Positions 6,183 to 8,540 of a DNA stretch of 8,540 nucleotides are shown piece by piece. Each line of letters begins with the position of its first letter. Within the stretch, counting starts at the first letter, position 1. The translations under genes and the position numbers were made by a program. The stretch comes from Thermoleophilia bacterium (GTDB lineage Bacteria; Actinomycetota; Thermoleophilia; Gaiellales; F1-60-MAGs149). Location of the stretch: NCBI GenBank assembly GCA_016462095.1, contig JAEMTW010000024.1, forward strand, positions 6,047-14,586, written 5' to 3'. Below the pieces are notes generated by a model. The model saw only the letters and a program-made list of their open reading frames with translations. It was not told the DNA's origin and did not search any database.

Positions 6183-7448
6183 ATGGCTGACCCCCTCAAC
6201 GCACGAAACTCGGAATCCGCTCCTGATCATGTCGATCAGACCGTCGAAAATAGCGTGCTCGAGCTGCCCTTTCTCGACATCAACGATCCGACCTTCTCGA
6301 TTCGCTCGGATGCAGTTCGCGACGCCCGTGCTGCCGGTCCGTATGCGAGAACCCCCTACGGGCTCGCAGTGCTGCGCTATGCGGAGGTCAACGCGCTCGT
6401 CAACGACAAGCGTCTGATCCAAGGCAGTGCAGCCTGGTCTCGCCACAACAACATCACTGGTCCCTGGGCACACTGGTGGTCGAACATCGTCCTCAACCGT
6501 GAGGGCCAAGATCATGTCCGTCTCCGTAAGCTCGTCAACCCAGCATTTGCGTCGAAGCACGTGGCGAATCTCGTGCCCGAGTTTCAGGCGCTCGCCAACG
6601 AACTGATCGATGCCTTCGTCGACGATCGACGGTGCGAGTTCATGCACCAGTTCTCCGAGCCATACGCCACGCGTGTCGTCTGTAAGCTGCTCGGCATTCC
6701 AGAGGACGAGTGGGAGACGCTCGCCGGCTGGTCCGAGCAGATCGGCCTCGGGCTTTCGATCGTCGGTTCTGCACGGCAGATCGAGATGGAGGACGGCCTC
6801 GCCAACATGCTCGCCTACGCCGACTCCATGATTGAGCAACGCCAGCGCCACCCCAAGGACGACTTTCTTCAGAGCCTCGTCGTCGCCAATGTCGATAGCG
6901 ATTCCTTGACCGATCAGGAGCTACGCGAAAACATCGCATTGCTCGTCTTCGGCGGCATCGATACGACCCGTAACCAACTCGGTCTCGGAATCGACATCTT
7001 CTGCCGGCAACCAGAACAGTGGCAACTCTTGCGCGAACGACCAGAGTTGGCCAGCAATGCGGTCGAGGAGATCATGCGCATGCGACCGACGACGACGTGG
7101 ATCACGCGTGAGGCGGCCGAAGACTTCGAACTCGATGGCATCCCTGTCCCAGAGGGCACCACGATCCACCTGTTTACCGAATCCAGCGGGACAGACCCTT
7201 CCAAATACGCCAACCCGGCATTCGACATGAGCGTTGAGGATCGCCCGAAGCACTTTGGCTTCGGTGGCGGCCGCCACTACTGCCTCGGGCACTTCATTGC
7301 CCGCGGTGATATGACGGAGGCGCTCGCACTGTTGGCCCAGCGTCTCCCCAACTTGCGTCACGACGGTGAGCCCGATTTTCTACCCGATTCTGGCAATACA
7401 GGCCCGCTCCGACTGCCACTGCTGTTCGACAGCCCAGGTAGTTCCTGA
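6183..7448 (+). CDS. Cytochrome P450
   Basis: Soluble bacterial P450 monooxygenase of 421 residues. Helix C: HVRLRKLVNPAF contains the heme-propionate-binding His and Arg. Helix I: FGGIDTTRN, with the acid-alcohol pair Asp260/Thr261 used for oxygen activation (residues 257-262; Gly replaces the usual Ala, as in P450cam). Helix K: ExxR at Glu296-Arg299. Heme loop: FGGGRHYCLG with the thiolate ligand Cys367. There is no membrane anchor, so it is a class I enzyme needing ferredoxin and reductase; none is in this window. The open frame extends to 6018, but that would run into era; ATG 6183 gives a normal P450 N-terminus. TACGCT (6163-6168) is a possible -10 with a short leader. The stop TGA overlaps the ATG of the next gene by one base. 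The substrate cannot be told from sequence; the neighbours suggest a nitrogen-containing or amino-acid-linked compound. Confidence 0.95.
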   Translation: MADPLNARNSESAPDHVDQTVENSVLELPFLDINDPTFSIRSDAVRDARAAGPYARTPYGLAVLRYAEVNALVNDKRLIQGSAAWSRHNNITGPWAHWWSNIVLNREGQDHVRLRKLVNPAFASKHVANLVPEFQALANELIDAFVDDRRCEFMHQFSEPYATRVVCKLLGIPEDEWETLAGWSEQIGLGLSIVGSARQIEMEDGLANMLAYADSMIEQRQRHPKDDFLQSLVVANVDSDSLTDQELRENIALLVFGGIDTTRNQLGLGIDIFCRQPEQWQLLRERPELASNAVEEIMRMRPTTTWITREAAEDFELDGIPVPEGTTIHLFTESSGTDPSKYANPAFDMSVEDRPKHFGFGGGRHYCLGHFIARGDMTEALALLAQRLPNLRHDGEPDFLPDSGNTGPLRLPLLFDSPGSS

Positions 7449-8167
7449 TGACCAATTTGCGACTGATCGAGTCCGGCGTCTTGACGCTCGGCTGTGGCGA
7501 TCTCCAGGCTCCACCGCTATTCGAATTGATTCAGGACGACGGCACGCGCCCCGGCTACGAGCCGATGGCAGCCGCGCTGGTTGCCGCTCAATTGGGTCTT
7601 CTGATCGATTGGGTTCCGCTCGAATGGAGCGACTTTTATCCCGCGCTCCACGAAGGACGCGTCGATGCGGTCTGGTGCGGTCAGGGGATTACCGAAGCAC
7701 GCCAGCAACTCGCCGACTTTACACGTCCCTACGCGGTCTTCAACGAGTCGCTCGTGACCCGCCGCGAGAGCACCGTCTCGAACCCGCTCGAGTGTGCGGG
7801 GCTGCGCATCGGCGCAATCGCGGCCAGCACAAACATGGCGTTGACCGAGACATTCCCCGGCGCGATTCCCGTCTCGTTTGACGGCGCCACGGACGATGTC
7901 TTCGGAGACATGATCGCTGCTACTCGCTCGGGCGAGATCGACGGTTTCGTCGATGACGACGTCGTGATGGTTCCGCTCGATGACGATCCCGAGCTTCGGT
8001 TGGCCTTCACCATCGAAACGCGCAACAGGTGGGGCATTGCAGTGCGCCGCGGAGATGACGACCTACGCAACGCCCTTGATGAGGCGCTGGGAACGATCAT
8101 CGACAACGGCTCCCTCGCCGAGGTCTGGCACGCCTACATGCCAAACCTGCCTTGGCCACTCGACTGA
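7448..8167 (+). CDS. Cytoplasmic amino-acid-binding-protein-like domain (SBP family 3), no signal peptide
   Basis: Protein of 239 residues covering a whole family-3 solute-binding fold, normally the periplasmic receptor of polar amino acid ABC transporters: GVLTLGCGDLQAPPLF (10-25), YPALHEGRVDAVW (64-76), ITEARQQLADFTRPY (81-95), GEIDGFVDDDVV (162-173), then WGIAVRRGDDDLRNALDEAL. Arg85 corresponds to the arginine that holds the ligand alpha-carboxylate in HisJ/GlnH-type proteins, and Asp170 to the aspartate that holds the alpha-ammonium, so an amino-acid-like ligand is expected. The protein starts almost at the first fold strand. An in-frame TAG at 7439-7441 rules out a longer ATG/GTG/TTG-started N-terminus, so it should stay in the cytoplasm unless another route exists. 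No ABC permease or ATPase is seen. It is translationally coupled to the P450 gene (TGATG). It could be a ligand sensor, a substrate carrier or an enzyme with an adopted fold, for example a dehydratase-like member. Confidence 0.85.
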   Translation: MTNLRLIESGVLTLGCGDLQAPPLFELIQDDGTRPGYEPMAAALVAAQLGLLIDWVPLEWSDFYPALHEGRVDAVWCGQGITEARQQLADFTRPYAVFNESLVTRRESTVSNPLECAGLRIGAIAASTNMALTETFPGAIPVSFDGATDDVFGDMIAATRSGEIDGFVDDDVVMVPLDDDPELRLAFTIETRNRWGIAVRRGDDDLRNALDEALGTIIDNGSLAEVWHAYMPNLPWPLD

Positions 8168-8171
8168 TCGC

Positions 8172-8177
8172 TACGCT
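8172..8177 (+). promoter_or_regulatory. Predicted internal -10 box TACGCT, leaderless C26 mRNA
   Basis: TACGCT, six bases (GCGCGC), then ATG 8184, all inside the 16-base gap after the binding-protein-like gene. It suggests that the C26 hydrolase can be transcribed apart from the P450 operon as well as by readthrough. Confidence 0.45.
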
Positions 8178-8183
8178 GCGCGC

Positions 8184-8540
8184 ATGACACGTCCCCTGAT
8201 TGGCCTGACCGCCTATCGTCGTTCGCTGGCGACTCCGCTGGGGGAGCAGACGGATCTCTACACGCTCGACCCGGCCTATACGCATTGCGTTGAGGCTGCG
8301 GGCGGCCAGCCACTGATCATTCCCCACGGTGACGATGCCGAGGGAGTCCTCGACCTGCTCGATGGCCTCGTCATGACGGGTGGCGGCGATCTCGATCCTC
8401 AGCACTACGGCGAAGCAGCAGCAGTCACACTCGAGGATCCGAACGCAGGGGCTGATCTCTGGGAGCTCTCCCTCGCGCGCGAGGCAGCGGCACGCAGATT
8501 GCCTGTGCTCGGAATTTGTCGCGGCATGCAGACGCTCGCA
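8184..8540 (+). CDS. Class-I glutamine amidotransferase-like peptidase C26 (gamma-glutamyl hydrolase/PuuD type), 3' end cut
   Basis: The first 119 residues of a family whose members are about 230-260 long; it runs off the right edge. Landmarks: RPLIGLTAY at the start, Y..CVEAAGGQPLIIPHG, the GLVMTGGGDLDPQHYG loop, and the nucleophile elbow GICRGMQ with catalytic Cys112 (codon 8517-8519). The His-Glu partners lie beyond the window. This pattern is that of the PuuD-like C26 group, which hydrolyses gamma-glutamyl amides such as gamma-Glu-GABA, rather than synthetase-linked glutaminase domains. The start is 16 bases after the upstream stop. TACGCT lies exactly six bases before the ATG, so the gene may also have its own leaderless promoter. 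Its place after a P450 and an amino-acid-binding-like protein suggests that gamma-glutamylated intermediates are involved; that is inference. Confidence 0.9.
   Translation, partial: MTRPLIGLTAYRRSLATPLGEQTDLYTLDPAYTHCVEAAGGQPLIIPHGDDAEGVLDLLDGLVMTGGGDLDPQHYGEAAAVTLEDPNAGADLWELSLAREAAARRLPVLGICRGMQTLA

Noticed and set aside
7484..7495. TLGC in the binding-protein-like sequence as a lipobox (Cys16)
   Set aside because: Threonine sits at the -3 position, there is no basic head or hydrophobic core before it, and the segment is the first strand of the fold.
1..8540. Search for CRISPR arrays, tRNA genes, transposases, toxin-antitoxin pairs and strong terminators
   Set aside because: No direct repeat arrays, tRNA-like folds, transposase motifs or GC stems with T-tracts were recognised by eye, and all regions are filled by identified genes.

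Overview
This is a high-GC bacterial chromosomal window (roughly 60% GC by eye, with strong G/C preference at third codon positions). It is densely packed with ordinary-looking genes. I see no tRNA, rRNA, CRISPR array, insertion sequence or phage gene, and no non-coding stretch longer than about 80 bases. Near-absent Shine-Dalgarno sequences and TAnnnT boxes sitting just before start codons suggest Actinomycetota or another lineage that uses many leaderless mRNAs. I cannot name a genus.

Layout: (1) 1-2306, minus strand: a Nudix ADP-ribose pyrophosphatase-like gene followed after 10 bases by an M3-family oligoendopeptidase F that runs off the left edge. (2) 2353-3237, plus: a membrane-anchored or secreted polysaccharide deacetylase. 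(3) 3234-3908, minus: a DeoC-like protein that has lost the Schiff-base lysine; its stop overlaps the deacetylase stop. (4) 3987-5222, plus: a membrane-anchored DUF4015-type putative glycosyl hydrolase. (5) 5225-6109, minus: the GTPase Era, convergent with the previous gene across a 14-bp perfect palindrome that holds both stop codons. (6) 6183-8540, plus: a likely operon of a cytochrome P450, a translationally coupled amino-acid-binding-protein-like domain with no export signal, and a class-I glutamine-amidotransferase-like peptidase C26 (gamma-glutamyl hydrolase type) cut by the right edge.

The first half is housekeeping and envelope metabolism, with three divergent gene pairs sharing short intergenic regions. 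The P450, cytoplasmic binding protein and C26 hydrolase set at the right end is the most plausible candidate for an undescribed pathway. The ligand pocket residues of the binding protein and the hydrolase family both suggest an amino-acid-like or gamma-glutamyl compound. The second theme is transcriptional: four genes carry TAnnnT exactly six bases before the start codon, which predicts leaderless mRNAs and helps fix the starts. The third is the DeoC-like protein, whose active site appears to be rebuilt or dead.
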